Below are positions 51,665 to 63,878 of a DNA stretch of 64,000 bases, one piece after another. Origin of the DNA: Paratrimastix pyriformis. Taxonomy: Eukaryota; Preaxostyla; Paratrimastigidae. The position numbers and the translations under genes are program-made. The notes under the pieces were generated by a model, which was not told the origin of the DNA, did no database searches, and worked only from the letters and a program-made list of their open reading frames with translations. Positions within the stretch are counted from its first letter, which is position 1, and each line of letters begins with the position of its first letter. Where the stretch lies: NCBI GenBank assembly GCA_027972325.1, contig JAPMOS010000001.1, positions 467,001 through 531,000 on the forward strand. Direction: 5' to 3'.

Positions 51665-54324
51665 ATGCTTGTAGCGCGTTCCACCCCCTATTGTATTTTA
51701 AGTAGCTGTCCTCTGACAAGCAGAGAGTGTGATGATGGTGGTTCCTCATCTTTGCTCACTTTAAAAGAGAAAGAGAACCAAGCCATCCTGTACAATCCTT
51801 TTCTTCCTTCTTCCCATCCCTTCTGTCACCGATCGTTCGCGTACGACAAATGTTTGGCGCATGGATCCGCCGAATTTAAGTTCCTGGCCTCGGTCATGAT
51901 TTTTCCCGTCCCATGATCAATAATATATCCTTTGTCTCCAGGAACTGATCGATGGAGCCTGGAAGGGCTATCACACTGCTGTATTTACGCACGGTTTGTT
52001 AATCCCCCATTTTTGAGGACTTTTTCGATTGTTTTTTTTGTTGAAATAGGATGCTGTCTGTTGTTCCGCAACGCATGCCCTGCCGCACGTCCTCTTTGCC
52101 CTGTTAGCCACGGGACATCTGACGGAACTGCCCTCCGAGAACCTGTCCCTCAGCGGACTGGTCTCGCAATCATGCGGAGAGCTTTTCCGGCGCTTTGACG
52201 CCCTCCGCGAATCTCCCCCGCCACTCCCACCCAGGTCCGTGCCTCATCCTCCCCCCACCAATCGGCCCTGACGCCCCGCAGTTTCGAGTGGACCTGAGCG
52301 CCTTCACCATCGACCACGAGGAGCTCCACGATGCCTTTGTGCCGCCCCCGGGCCCCACGTCCCCCGAGGGCCCCCCGCCCGACCCGCCCCCGCCGCTGGT
52401 GCTGCGGCAGGGCCCCCAGGGCCCCTACGTGGAGGGTCTCGCCACGATGAACGTCTCCAGCATCGGAGACGTGGAGAAGCTCCTCGAGCAGGCCGCTCGG
52501 TCGGTGCTCCTCCCCGCCCTCCCCCCGACTCCCCCCCCCGCGCTCGTCTCCTCGCCCGATCCCCTCTCCTCCTCCCCGGCACCCCGTAGGTCGCGCGCCC
52601 TTCAGGCGTTGGGCGGGGATGCATTCGCGGACTTTGTCACCACGGTGGTCTCGCTGGGGGTCACCCAGACCCAGGGGCCCACGGCCGGTCCGCACGCCGC
52701 CCCCGGGGTCGAGTCGACTGCCTCCCCTGACCCGAATCGACCCCGATCCCTCTCGGCCCTCTCATCGCCTTCTTCTTCCCCTTTCCTCTTTCCCTCCGCC
52801 CTCTCGGTCCAGACGATCGCCCCGGGGTGGGGGCGGGGGGCGCCTCGACCGAGACCGTGGGCCGGGTGACCTTCGTCGGGCTGCCGGCCGGGGAGGAGAG
52901 CATCCTGGCCCAGCTGCTCGAGCATCCCACAGCCGCGCCCCCCCTCGCGGCAACGGGCGCACAGGCCTCGGCCTCGCCAGGGCCCGGGCCCGGCCCCGGG
53001 GTCCCCACTCATGACCAGCTTGCCAGGTTCGCCCCCGCCCCGGCAACCCATCGCCTGTCGTCAGGGCCCCCCGCCATCTGCCCCCCCCCCCCCCCCCCCC
53101 CCCCCATCGTCCGTCTGGCTCTTCGGCGTGCCTCGGTGGGACCGGTTCCGGCAGCAGGGCGAAGAGCGCGGCCACGGCCTCCGTCTGCGGGCTGCTGGAG
53201 CTGATCCTCGACCGATCCCAGGCGCCCCGCCGCCCAGGCATCGCCATGCCGCTGCCCTCGGGAGGTGGCCTGCTGCCCGGTGGCGATGGTTTGACTGCTG
53301 GTGGGCGGGGGCCGGTCCCGAGGGCCGCCAGGCTGCCCTGCTGCCGGCCATGGTGGGCCCCCTTGATCGATGGCGGCGGGGCCATCGTCTGGGTGGCGAG
53401 CGCAAGTGGGGCCGGTCCGCTTGGGGGGGAGCCCAGAGGTGCGCTGGGGCATGGGTTCTTTTGGCCTGGTGGCAACACGACTGGCCGTCTTTGTCTGTGG
53501 CTGTGGCTGTGGCTCTTGGGCTGGGGGGGTGGGGGGGGGGGGGGGGGGGGGGGGGGGGCGATGCAGCATCGGCCTTCGACGAGACCCTGGCCACCCTCAC
53601 GTCCGCCGCCCGGCCCCCCGCGCGCCCCGCCCCCACCGCCGCCCTCACTCGCACTGTCCCTCCTCGCACCTTCCTCTTCCTGGGCCGCCGCGCTGGTGCG
53701 TGCCGGGCCGGGCGCAGGTTGGCCGAGCTGGTGCGGGGCATCCCGTGCCGCCCCACCCCATGTAAGGGCCCCCGAGCAGGCCCTCCGCGGTCCGTGACGC
53801 CCGCCTCCCTCGCCGCCTCGATCCCGCCCGGGCCCATCCCCACATCCGGCATCCCCCATCCGATCCCACACCCGGCATCCCCCCATCCCATCCTCACACC
53901 CGGCATCCCCCCATCCCATCCTCACACCCGGCATCCCCCCATCCCATCCCGTATTGCATGCCACCTCCGACCGGCCCGCCCTCGGCCCCGCGTCCCCCAG
54001 AGCTGGTCGGGGAGCTGCAGCGGGCGCGCCTCCGCCTCGCCCAAGCGGACGAGCAGCGCCGCGAGGGTCCGCATCCGCTCCGCCGCCAGCCCCTCGCCCC
54101 CTGGCCATCCCATGCCCTCGCCCCCTGGCATTGCCCTCGGCTGGCCCGTCGCCACATGCCCCCCGCCGCGTCCTGATCTTCTTCCCGCCGCGTCCTGATC
54201 TTCTTCTTCCCCGGCGCCCGCGGCTGCGTGCTTCCACCAGAGGGCGAGCGGGCCCTGCGCGAGCGCACCCAGGCCGAAGAGGTCCGGGGCCGTTCCCCAG
54301 ATCCTCCACGGGGGAAGGGAAGGA

Positions 54325-54355
<31 letters not shown>

Positions 54356-56743
54356 TGCCGCCTCTGTGCCGCGGGGCCATGCTTCATCTGTCACTGCGTG
54401 CTGTGTGTCTGGCCCCCCAGGAGCTGCGGGCTCTGGAGCGCCGTCATGCCGAGCGGACCCTGAGCTGGGAGGACCGCATGCGGCGCACCCAGCGGGCATT
54501 CGCGGCCCTGCGCCACTTCGTCAGGGTCTGCGGCAGCCCCGCCCTCCGCTCGGCCCACCGGATCCCTCCTGGATGATGGGCTGCAATGCCGCCCGGGCGG
54601 CCGTCCCGCTCATCTCTCTCCGCGGTCTGGCGGGACGCGCTGGCCATGCGGGGGTGGACAGGACTGCGGCCTGGGGCGTCCGCTGGCCGTGCCTGCAGCC
54701 CGCAGCCCGGCGGCGGCGGGGGCCTGGAGGAGGCGCCCTGGCTGCGCTTCCTGCACAGCGACCCATCCGCTTCGGCGGCCCTGCGGTGGCCCCTCGCGCC
54801 CGGTCCGCCATCCCCCCCACTACGTCCGCCGGCTCCACCCGATTGCCTGCACCCGCCCCCCGCCCCCCGCCCCCCGCCCCCCCCAGGGCTCAATGCGATC
54901 GGGTGGGGCGGCGCCTGTACGGTGTGCATCCCCGGGGCTGGAGGCCTCCTGGGGAGCATCACCCTGGAGGAGCCGCCACCGCCCCGAGGCGCCGGGGGCT
55001 GGGGGCTGACCTGGGCCCCGGCCCCGGCCCCCGCGCCGCCCGTTTGGGTCAACGGGACCCCGCGGCACGACAGGACGGCCCTCCGTGTGGTCCGCCCAGC
55101 AACGCACATTCCCCCCAGCAACGCACATTCCCCCGGCGCCCATCGCATCCGCCGCCCACTGCCCCTCCATGCGTCTGCGGCGGTTGGCCTCACCCTCCCT
55201 CGCGCCTGGCGGCCTTTTCTTTTCTTTTCTGGTGGATGGCAGGGCGACCGGCTCCTGGTCGGGGGCCGCTTCCTGTGCCGTGTCGTGGGGGCTGCCCAGG
55301 CGGCGGCCGAGGAGCGGTCCGCAGGGCCCCCGCACCTCTCCGCCTGCCCCGACCCGGGTCAACGGGGCCTCGCCAGGGCCGATGGGCCTGCCTGGTTGCT
55401 CGGGATCACCTTCGCAGGGCGCGCTGACAGGCTGAGTGGGGTGCGGGCTGCCTGGCCTCGTGGTGCTGTGTGGGGCAGGTCGCCCGAGGGGCTGGGGGCC
55501 CAGTGGGAGGAGGCCGCGGCCGAGGTGGCCGGGGCGGGGGCTGACCTCGCGACCCTCGAGCACCAGTGCAGCCTCCTCAGGGCGGCCCTGCTCGAGGACC
55601 GCAAGAAGGTCCGCCGTCCCCCCTGCTCACGGCACTGGCTCTGGCGGGAGGGGTGGATGGCTATGACCGGGTATTGAATTGAATGATGGTGATTGAATGA
55701 TGATGATGATTCCGGGATGATGATTCCGGGATGATGACGATGATGATGGTGGCGGCGGCCGCGGCAGCGCTACTTCACGGCTCGCCCGGAGCTCATTCGG
55801 CCCGGATCCCCGGGGGCTCCCGGCTCGCCCTCACTGCGGCCCGGCCGGCCGCGTGCCCTGAGCGACTACGCGGGTGACTTCCCCCCCATGCTGGGCGACC
55901 CGGCGCCCGAGGGGGGCGGCAGGCTGCTGGCCAGGCCCATGTCGGTCACGGCCGTTGGCTCCGGGGGCCCGGCCGGCCCGCCCGCCCAGCAGCAGCAGTG
56001 GGCCCTGTGGCGCCACCTCTGGGCCGCCGAGGCCGTCCGGCCTGCCCAGGTGACCCGGACGGCCCTCAGGCGGGCTGCCTGGATGGTCCGCGGCGCGCGC
56101 GCACTCACACACCCGCCGCCGCCATTGTTGTGTTGGGAGGGGGTCTGCCGTGGGAGGGAGCCGCTTCTTGACACCCGGGGTCGGGTCCGCCTGGGGGGTC
56201 GGGTCTGGCTCACTGCGCAGGTGCACGAGGCCAACCACTGGGCAGCGGCGGCCCGCCGAGGGGCGTCCTTCACCCTGCGGGTCGATGCGGGCACCGACCG
56301 GGCCGAGGTCAGGACCCTGTCCCCCATCCCCCCTGTCCCCCATCCCCCCTGTCCCCCAAGCCCACATGGGGCCTCATGGTGGCGCTGCTACTTGTCCCTC
56401 TGCGTGATGGGCAGGGGCTCCACGTGGCCGTGCGGGACCTGGATGCCGAGTGCGGCTACCAGTGGAGCCCCGCCAAGCTGGCCGCCAGCATGCACAACAT
56501 GAGGCGCTTCGCCCTGGCCCGGTCGGCCCCGGTCGGCATGCCCCGCCCCCGCCCCCGCCCCCCCGCCCCCGCTCCTTGCACTGCACTGTCCCGCCTCGTC
56601 GTTCGAGTTTTCTCACGTGCGATCTGCCCCACCCTTCATGGCCGAAACAGGACCACGCGGCGGCGGTGGGAGACCCCTTCCTGGACGAGCCATCAGACGT
56701 CCTCGCCGGCCAGGCCACCGTCATCCTCGGTCCGCGCCCGGTC

Positions 56744-56781
<38 letters not shown>

Positions 56782-57520
56782 CTCACCCGCCCTTCCCCCG
56801 GGGCTGCGGCAGATCTCGGATCGCTGTCTCGCTCGAGGCGTCTTGTTGTCCCCCTGGAGCGACCCCCGGCCGGCCCCGGGACCCCGTCCAGCGGCAGCAG
56901 CGGCGCCGGGGGGCCTCGGGCGGCGGCCTCCTTCGGGCAGCTCGAGCTGGCCCTGGTGTCGCTCAGCCCCAGCCGGGCCGCCTCCCCGGGGGGAACAGCC
57001 GCCCGCCCGCCCGGGGGCCTCATCACACTGGCCGACCTCCCCGGCAGCCCCGCCCGGGCCCGCCGGCCCCGCGGCAGCCTCCGCGACGACAGCGACGAGG
57101 ACGAGGACGAGGCTTTCGGCGGCCCGCGGGGATTCGCCCGGGGCGGCGCCGGCCCCGAGGCCGCTGCTGATGGGGGCACCGCCCAGCCCGAGTCTGACCC
57201 TCCCTCCCATCCCATCCCTCCCTCCCTCCTTCCTCCCTTCCATCCCATCCCATCCCATCCCATCCCTTCCTCCCTCCCTGTTTGGCCTTCCCATTTCCAT
57301 CCCGTCCCGACCGCCGACCGCCCGTCGCCACATCGCCACATCGCCTTCCCTCTTCCTCGTGGCACCGTCGCTGCTGTGGTGTGTGGCCCGGCCCGCCCGG
57401 CCCAGGCGGCGGAGCTCGTTCGAGCTTTTCCTGGTGGCCCTGCGCGACCTGCCACCCCACGAGTACGTCGAGCTGTGGGCCGCCTACCGCTACAACGGCG
57501 GCCCCACCTTCAGCACCGAG

Positions 57521-57555
<35 letters not shown>

Positions 57556-58822
57556 TCCTCCCTCCCCCCCCCCGCACCGCACCGCACCGCACCGCACCGC
57601 ACCGCACCGCACCGCACCGCACCGCACCGCACCGCACCGCACCGCACCGCACCGCACCGCACCGCACCGCACCGCACCGCCGCGCCTCCTCGGTTGCAGC
57701 TGCCGCATCACCGGCCCTCTCGCCCCTCCTCCTCCACACATGCCCACACACACCCAGCGCTGCCCGGCCCGGGAGGCGAGGGCGGTGCCTCTGCGCGGGG
57801 GCCACCAGATCTTCCAGTGCGCCATCCCACCCCCGGCCTCTGCCTCTGCCTCTGCCTCTGCCTCTGCGGGGGGCGGCCTGCTGGCGGCCGGCCGGGGCAG
57901 CAGCTGCAGCGCCGAGGGCACGGGTCGGGTCGAGGTGCAACTCTGGGGCCGGCCGGCCCCCATCTCGGAGCATACCCGCGAGCGACTCACCCAGGTGCGG
58001 CTGCCCTCACGCTCCCGTCCACCGCCACACAGGGCACTGATCACCACGATCACCACACAAGGCACTGATCGCCACACACGGCGCAATCCGGGACGAGAAT
58101 GAGCACCAGACCATCAGACACTGAAGCTCTCTCTTCACACGCACACGCACACGCACGTGCCACAGCTGCGGGTGCGGGCCGAGGAGGCCGAAGCTCGGGG
58201 GGAGGCCCTCGATCGGGCCCTGGCCCAGGCCCGTGCCGAGGGGGCCCGGGCGCAGGCCCAGCTGACCCAGCAGCGCGAGGGGGACCGGGCCGCCTACGGG
58301 CGCCAACTGGGGGCACTGCGGGCCCGCCTGGTGGCCACCGAGGGGCAGCTGGCCCAGGCGCGGACCCTCTGCGAGCGCTGCCTGGCCCAGAGCCAGGCCA
58401 AGTTGGCCCAGGCGGCGGCCCTCGAAGGCGACCTGCGCGCCCGCATGGCCCAGGTCGAGCAGGCTGCGGCCACCCTCGCCCTCGCGGCCGCCGAGGGGCC
58501 CCAGAAGCCGCCCGGCACGAGCCGGGTGCTCCCGTCGGGGGCGGCCGGCCCAGGGGGCCCGGGGCCCGGGGCCCTGGTCACCCAGCTGCTGCAGAGCGCC
58601 GCCGCCCGGACCCAGGCGGCCCGCGAGCGCGAGTGGGCCCTGATGGCCCTCGAGGACGCGGCTGCCCGGTGGGCGGCCCATGAGCAGCGGCTGGCCCAGG
58701 AGCGGGACGCGGCCCGGGGCCTGGCCGAGCGGCGGGCGGGCGAGTGCGAGGCCCTCCGGGCCGAGGTGGGCCGCCTCCACGAGACCGCCATGCGACGGGC
58801 GGGTTGCTGCGCCGTCATGTGA
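51665..58822 (+). CDS. Kinesin-like protein without P-loop, coiled-coil tail and CaaX box
   Basis: Motor-domain fold by order of motifs: CPLTSREC (RPLxxRE of strand 1), FAYDKCLAHGSAEFKFLAS and ELIDGAWKGYHTA (the VFxxG / GYNxTIFAYG region), then ALPHVLFALLATG and GELFRRFDALRES, FRVDLSAFTIDHEELHDAF (VSFLEIYNExxxDLL), GPYVEGLATMNVSSIGDVEKLLEQAAR, GGDAFADFVTTVVSL (SSRSHAIFTI), GRVTFVGLPAGEES (LxxVDLAGSE) and ATASVCGLLELILD (NKSLSALGxVIxAL). First exons 51665-51892, 51942-51980, 52050-52238, 52282-52499 and from 52590 are in phase. The P-loop GQTGSGKT, switch I SSRSH and switch II DLAGSE are all replaced, so ATP hydrolysis is not expected. Later exons give coiled coil (RVRAEEAEARGEALDRALAQ...; LHETAMRR) and the end GCCAVM, a CaaX prenylation signal. 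Long C- and G-rich introns make exons between 53 and 58 kb approximate. Confidence 0.65.
53081..53105. repeat. 25-base poly-C run (intronic)
   Basis: Pure C run inside an intron of the kinesin-like gene. The same gene also has G runs at 53531-53558 and 54327-54355 and C runs at 56747-56779 and 57523-57552. Confidence 0.95.
57523..57681. repeat. Poly-C run plus CCGCA pentanucleotide array
   Basis: A 30-base C run is followed by CTC-rich sequence and then, from 57572, about 22 uninterrupted copies of CCGCA, probably in one intron of the kinesin-like gene. Confidence 0.95.
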
Positions 58823-59236
58823 GGATGCCCCACGCGGCTTGGGGCTTCCGTTCGGCCCATCGCCATTGCCGGCTCCTCATATCCTCCTCCATCAACCTCC
58901 CTCTCCTTCCCCCATTGAGCTTGCGCCTGATGGTTGTTTTACATCACCCCCCCCCCCCCCCCCCCCCCCCCCCCCGCCGTCCCTCTGGCTTTTCACGGGT
59001 CCCGGCTGTGGCCCATCACCGGCTTGTCTGCTCACGCTGCCCAGTGGCATGGGGCACCGCAAACAAACGCTCTGTGCCCGGCAACCGAGGAAGGACGCAA
59101 ACACGAGGGAGGGTGGGGGAAGACAGGCATGCAGCATGGAGGATGGAGGAATAATGCACAGGGGTGGCGGGGCGGGCGGGTGGAGCCAACCGCCGGGTAC
59201 GCAGGCCACGGCTGGGGCCTGCCCCTCGTTGGGGTC
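58823..59236. other. Convergent 3' spacer with poly-C run
   Basis: 414 bp between the kinesin-like stop and the stop of the four-TM gene. A 29-base C run occupies 58947-58975. No supported gene. Confidence 0.6.
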
Positions 59237-60116
59237 TCAGTCGGCCAGGTCGGAGCCGCACTTGAGCGGGAACCAGGCCTCCCACCACGACAGGGGCAGC
59301 ACCGCGCAGCCCACGAGCCCCGCGACCTTGGCGTAGAGCGGGGCCATGGCCTGCACAACCCAAGCCGGAGCCGTGCAAACCCGATGTGTTTGCCGGGGGG
59401 ATGGAGGGGGAGATGGAGACGGACGCAGGTGGTGGTGACTTCCGAGGGGATGAAGCCGTGGATCAGGAGCAGAATGGAAACCTACAGCAAAATCAGGGTG
59501 AGCGAAGCACGCCCCGGCGGGACTGACCCCGAGGTGGGTGAAGTTGCACAGGGCAAAGATCACGCTGATGATGGGAACCACTTTCCTCTTGGTGGTAATG
59601 ACATCATCAGTCGAGAAGTCGTCAGCCTTCGAGCGTCGGATTCTATCAAAGGGACAGAGTAAATGCCAACGGATTCGCGGGAGCGCAGACCGAAGAACCA
59701 CATAGACGATAAGGAAGGCGAGGTTGATCACAGCCAAAATAAGAAGAATAATGCCCAGTGCGAGAAGTGGCATTCCCGCCCGCCACCAGGAGCACTCGCT
59801 CGTGCCCATAGAAGCAGATGGGATCAGAAGAGCCAGCAAAATAATGTTGGCAACAACGACCAAAGAACTTCAAAAAAAAAGATGAAATTCCACAGAAGAG
59901 GAACTCAGACATCAAAACGCTGGTGATGATGTTGCAGATTTTCATGGGTTTGGATTCCAATATCACTGCAAACTGATCATCTTGGCTCTCTCCAGACTCT
60001 GAAGATGGGCGAGATGCTGTTCGGCGAACGAGTAATTCGCCGGCGACTGGGGTCTTGGATTCGCGAGTCATCACTGGCTGCAGGACAGCAAGATCCGCCC
60101 CGGAACTCCTGTTCAT
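59237..60116 (-). CDS. Four-transmembrane protein of unknown function
   Basis: Family not recognised. Reading the minus strand: a soluble Ser-rich N-terminus from Met 60116, then ICNIITSVLISLVVVANIIL (TM1, across an intron beginning GTCTGA), PLLALGIILLILAVINLAFL (TM2), a basic loop CPFDRIRRSKADDFSTDD, VVPIISVIFALCNFTHLG joined to VSILLLIHGFIPSE (TM3), and after a further intron AMAPLYAKVAGLVGCAVLPL (TM4), ending CGSDLAD at 59237. In-frame Met codons also occur about 48 and 130 bp inside, so the true start may be later. It is divergent from the dTDP-glucose dehydratase gene with start codons two bases apart. Confidence 0.6.
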
Positions 60117-60118
60117 CG

Positions 60119-61474
60119 ATGCCGGAAGACCCCAAACAAACCCGTGTCCTCGTGACGGGAGGGTATGGGTTTATTGGGTCCCACTTTGTGCGATGGCTTC
60201 TCACACACCACCCAGATTATTTTGTTGTCAACATGGACAAGCTTTCTTACGCAGCCGATCCAGAATATTTGGCAGATATCATGTCCACTCCCGCGTATCG
60301 TGCCCGGTATTGCTTTGTCGAAGGAGATATTTGCGATATTCAGGCGTGCAGGAGAGCTCTTTTTGCGACCGACACTCCCTCCGCAGAACCTGTTGAGATG
60401 ATCTTCAATTTTGCTGCCGAGAGTCACGTCGACCGAGGATTGTGTGCCCCTTTAGTATTTGCGCAAAACAATACCATTGGGACTCTCACCTTATTAGAAG
60501 CTTGCCGCGAAAACCCCACTGTGATGAAGCGGCTGCGCCGTTTCGTTCACATCTCCACCGATGAGGTTTGTCGCCACGTTGTTGCGGGATCCTGACCGTT
60601 TCCCCAGGTTTACGGAAGTTCTTCATGTGAATCCTCGGCTCAAGAAGTAGCCGTGTTCCGGGAAGCGACCACCGTCCTGGTCCGTTCTCTCCTTTTCGAC
60701 ATGCACTCCAATTTCGGGAGGTAGGAACCCAGGAATCCCTACAGTGCCTCGAAAGCGGCCGCTGAGATGTTCCTCTCCGCATATCACAAGACCTTTGGGC
60801 TACCGATTGTCATCACCCGGTCATCAAACAACTACGGGCCATGCCAACATCCAGAGAAATTTGTCCCTGTGTGTATCCTCAACGCTTTGCAAGGGAAGCA
60901 GGTCTGCTGCCCTCGGATTTGGTTCACCGATTCTCGGGTTGCCATTTTCCAGATTCCCATTTTCGGGAGCGGTCTCCAGATGCGGGATTGGATATTTGTC
61001 GAAGACAATTGTGAAGCCATCGACATAGTTTCGCAGCTTGGCGTCTTGGGTCATCGTTATGTCTGTCCTCCTTTTGTCCCCTCCCACCAACGAAGCTCGC
61101 AACAGAATATTTGTTCGGGGAGGGAATTGACGAATCTGGACATGGCCAAGGGCATCACTCAGGTGTTGGGGCTGGATGAATCCCATCTGGTCCATGTCGC
61201 CGATCGCCTCGGTCTGTCTTCGATTGCATGAATTTTCCTGAGCCACCTGGCGACAGGTCATGATTTTCGGTACAGCATGGACAACAGCCAAACCCGCGGG
61301 CTGGGTTGGCAGTGCCGCACCACTCTCCAGGAGGGTCTTCGGAGAACCATCGAGTGGTACAGGGCACGTTACCTCCAAAAGGGATCGACCCCCGCCCCTT
61401 CCCCTGTGCCATCAGAGGGCCAAAGCTGCCCTCTGGTGTGTGAGGAGACGCTTGCCTCTGGTGGCGCCCATTAG
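60119..61474 (+). CDS. dTDP-D-glucose 4,6-dehydratase (RmlB/TGDS type)
   Basis: Extended short-chain dehydrogenase that converts dTDP-glucose (or UDP-glucose) to the 4-keto-6-deoxy sugar, the entry step to rhamnose-type deoxysugars. Exons 60119-60565, 60608-60679, 60725-60901, 60953-61060, 61106-61211 and 61257-61474 join in phase to 364 codons, normal for the family. Landmarks: VLVTGGYGFIGSHFVRWLL (NAD-binding GxxGxxG), NFAAESHVDRG, HISTDEVYGS (catalytic Thr-Asp-Glu), NPYSASKAAAEM (Tyr and Lys of YxxxK), RSSNNYGPCQHPEKFVP, GSGLQMRDWIFVEDNCEAI and GHDFRYSMDNS, then GLRRTIEWY. All catalytic residues are present. No other rhamnose gene is nearby. Confidence 0.93.
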
Positions 61475-61816
61475 AAACAAAAAGGGGACGAGAACTGGGT
61501 TATTCTTGGGTGGATAGCACAAGCTCCCGTGGAGGGGAGGCTGGTGCTTGAGAAATAGACCGGGCTTCGCAGCTCCGGGTGAGACAATAACAGGGCGCCC
61601 ACCGGGATGGGAGAAGAGGCGCGAGAAGAAGGCAACCATCCACACACAAAAAAAAAAAAGAACCGGCCGCTGGGTGGGAGCAATGATACAAGACGGACTA
61701 CTGTTGTACATTGTACAGAGAGGAAACACAAAGCGACTCTCGTGGCCGGCCGGGCCAAGGCGCAGAATGCGCCGTCGGAACGTGCCGGTCGGAGAGGGGG
61801 GTGCGCAGGTGCGCCT
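61475..61816. other. Convergent 3' spacer
   Basis: 342 bp between the dehydratase stop and the villin-headpiece gene stop. Contains a 12-base A run at about 61649. No supported gene. Confidence 0.5.
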
Positions 61817-63878
61817 TTAGAAGAGGCGCTTCTCGTTCTTGATGCCCTTCTGCCTCCAGACGGGCAGCTTGTAGAAGGCCTCCCGGTCCATCCCGAAGAT
61901 GGTCTTGAACTCCTCAGGCTCCAGGTAGGTCTGGACGGGCGGGGCACAGCGGCAAGAGGCGATGAGCGCGAGGGCCGAAGGGAATCGAAACGGGGCAGAT
62001 GGGCAGATGGGCAGGGGCGAACCTCCTTCCGGGTGAGGTCGATGCCGTCCTTGGTCTCCACCAGCTGGTCGTAGGGGATGTACCGCTCCGCAGCAGCGGC
62101 AGGGGCGGCCGGGCTGGGGCTGGGGCTGGAGGAGAGCACAACCACAAACCCGGGGGTGAGCCGCATGCATGGCGGACGACGGCAGCCCCCCGCTCAGGAC
62201 GCTGGGCAGCACCTCCAATGCGGACAGAGACAGACCGAGGCGAGGGGGCCGGGGCCTTGGCCGGAGATGGCGCAGGGGCAGGCGAGGGAGCCACGGGGGC
62301 AGGGGCCGGCTTGGGGGCGGGGGCGGGCGACGGGGCGGCCGGCTTGGGGGCGGGCGCAGGGGCGACGTGGGCCTGGGAGGGGCCGAATGGGGATGAGCCA
62401 CTTGGCTTTCGGGGCGCGGATGAGGATCAGACCGCGGGGGCGGCGGCGTGGACGATGGGCGTGGCGATGACCGAGTGGACGAGGGGCACCCGAATCGACC
62501 CGTCGGCGCCTGAAGGGGCGAGGAACCCGCGATGAGCCCTCCACTGGAAGAATGGGTGGGGGTATGGCGGACCGATGGTGAGGGGCACGGGGCGTCCCTC
62601 CGCGTCGACCATCAGCAGGGTGCCGGGCGGGAAGGGCAGCTTGGGCAGGGCGGCATCCGAGGGCGTCTTGATGGGCTGCACGGTGCGTCACCACATACCC
62701 GAACGAAGCAGGGCACCACCGCCACCGGATGAGCATACGATCACAAGCCGTCGGCTCATCCAAACAGGCAGCCGCGTGGAAGCCCTGCCTCCCTCGGGGG
62801 GGGGGGGGGGGGGGGGGGGGGGGCAAGAGGAGCGAGCAGCAGCGGACGGTCACAGGGGCCAGGACTGGGGCGGGGGCCGGCTCGGGCTCGGGTTCGGGCT
62901 CGGGTTCAGGGGCGGGGGCCGGGGCAGGTTCCTCGGGGCGGCCGGCTCGGGGCGGGCGCCTCGACAGGGACTTCGACCACGGGGGCCTCCTCCACGGCCG
63001 CCTCGGGGGGCGGGGTGTGCTGGCGCCGCAGCGAGGGCGCCTCCGAGGGGAGCGGCACGTCGGCCAGGTGCTTGGGCTCTGGGGGCGGCTTGGGCATCGG
63101 CTTGGCGGGCTACACGGGCAGCCGAGGATAACAGTGATGCATGTGGGCTTTGCCAAGGGTGGGGCAGACCATCGGGATGGCGAACTTGGGCTTGGCCGGG
63201 GCCCCGGTTGAGGTTGGGGTGGGGGTAGCCGGCTTGGCCGGGAGTGGCTTGGCAGCCTGGGGTTTGGGAGCCGGCAAGACGGGCTTCGGGGCCACTGGGG
63301 AGGGCTTGGGAGCGGGGGCGGGGGCGGGGGCCGGAACGGGCTCGGGCTCGGGCTCGGGGGCAGGGGCGGCTTCCGGCTCGGCGGCGGGCTGCTCAGCAGC
63401 CTCCTGGTCGGTTCCAGTTCCGGGGGTGAGCACAAATAGAGAGCAAAAAACAGACAGCAGGAGCGGCATCGTTTGTCTCGGAAAGGTAGATCACAGGAAT
63501 CATGCCCTCCACGCCTGTGAGATGGTGATGTGATGTCGCGACAACTGCAAAAAAGAGCGGACCGGAAGACTTGATACGGCAGCAGCACCAACCATCACCC
63601 TCATCGGGCTTCACCATCATCAGAACATCCCCTGTGCGAATGGACAGCTCTGAAAAGAGAAAAGAGATCGTCAACAACGGAATGCAGAAAAAGTGCCGAG
63701 CGAACCGTCCGGGTTCGCCGCGTCGTAGTCATACTTGGCATAATAAACAGGTGTTTCAGGTTCCTATGGTGGGAAAGGTCGAAAATAATGGCCAGAAAGT
63801 TAGAGTGGCAGACGGGGGCGGGCATCGGTTTCGGGCGGGTCATACCGGGAAGAGGCTATAGGGAGAATGTTGGCGCAT
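61817..63878 (-). CDS. SH3 domain plus villin headpiece protein
   Basis: Probable actin-binding adaptor. Exons (minus) 63878-63846, 63763-63706 and from 63649 join in phase. The N-terminal SH3 domain reads VYYAKYDYDAANPDELSIRTGDVL (ALYDYxA...ELSF), KPDEGDGWCC and GVEGMIPVIYLSE. A linker of several hundred residues is almost all Ala, Pro, Glu and Lys, spread over several exons. The C-terminus is a villin headpiece: ERYIPYDQLVETKDGIDLTRKE, then YLEPEEFKTIFGMDREAF and YKLPVWRQKGIKNEKRLF ending exactly at the stop, as usual for this F-actin-binding module. One intron carries a 28-base poly-C run (coding strand, 62823-62796). A TATAAA lies directly against the ATG on the minus strand, so the real first exon could be further upstream. 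Internal exon limits between 63.4 and 62.1 kb are approximate. Confidence 0.8.
62796..62823. repeat. 28-base poly-G run (intronic)
   Basis: Pure G run on the plus strand within an intron of the SH3/villin-headpiece gene. Confidence 0.95.

Noticed and set aside
51942-52050. Frameshift at the lost kinesin P-loop
   Set aside because: Using the donor GTATTT at 51981 instead of GTTTGT further down keeps all phases, so no frameshift is needed.
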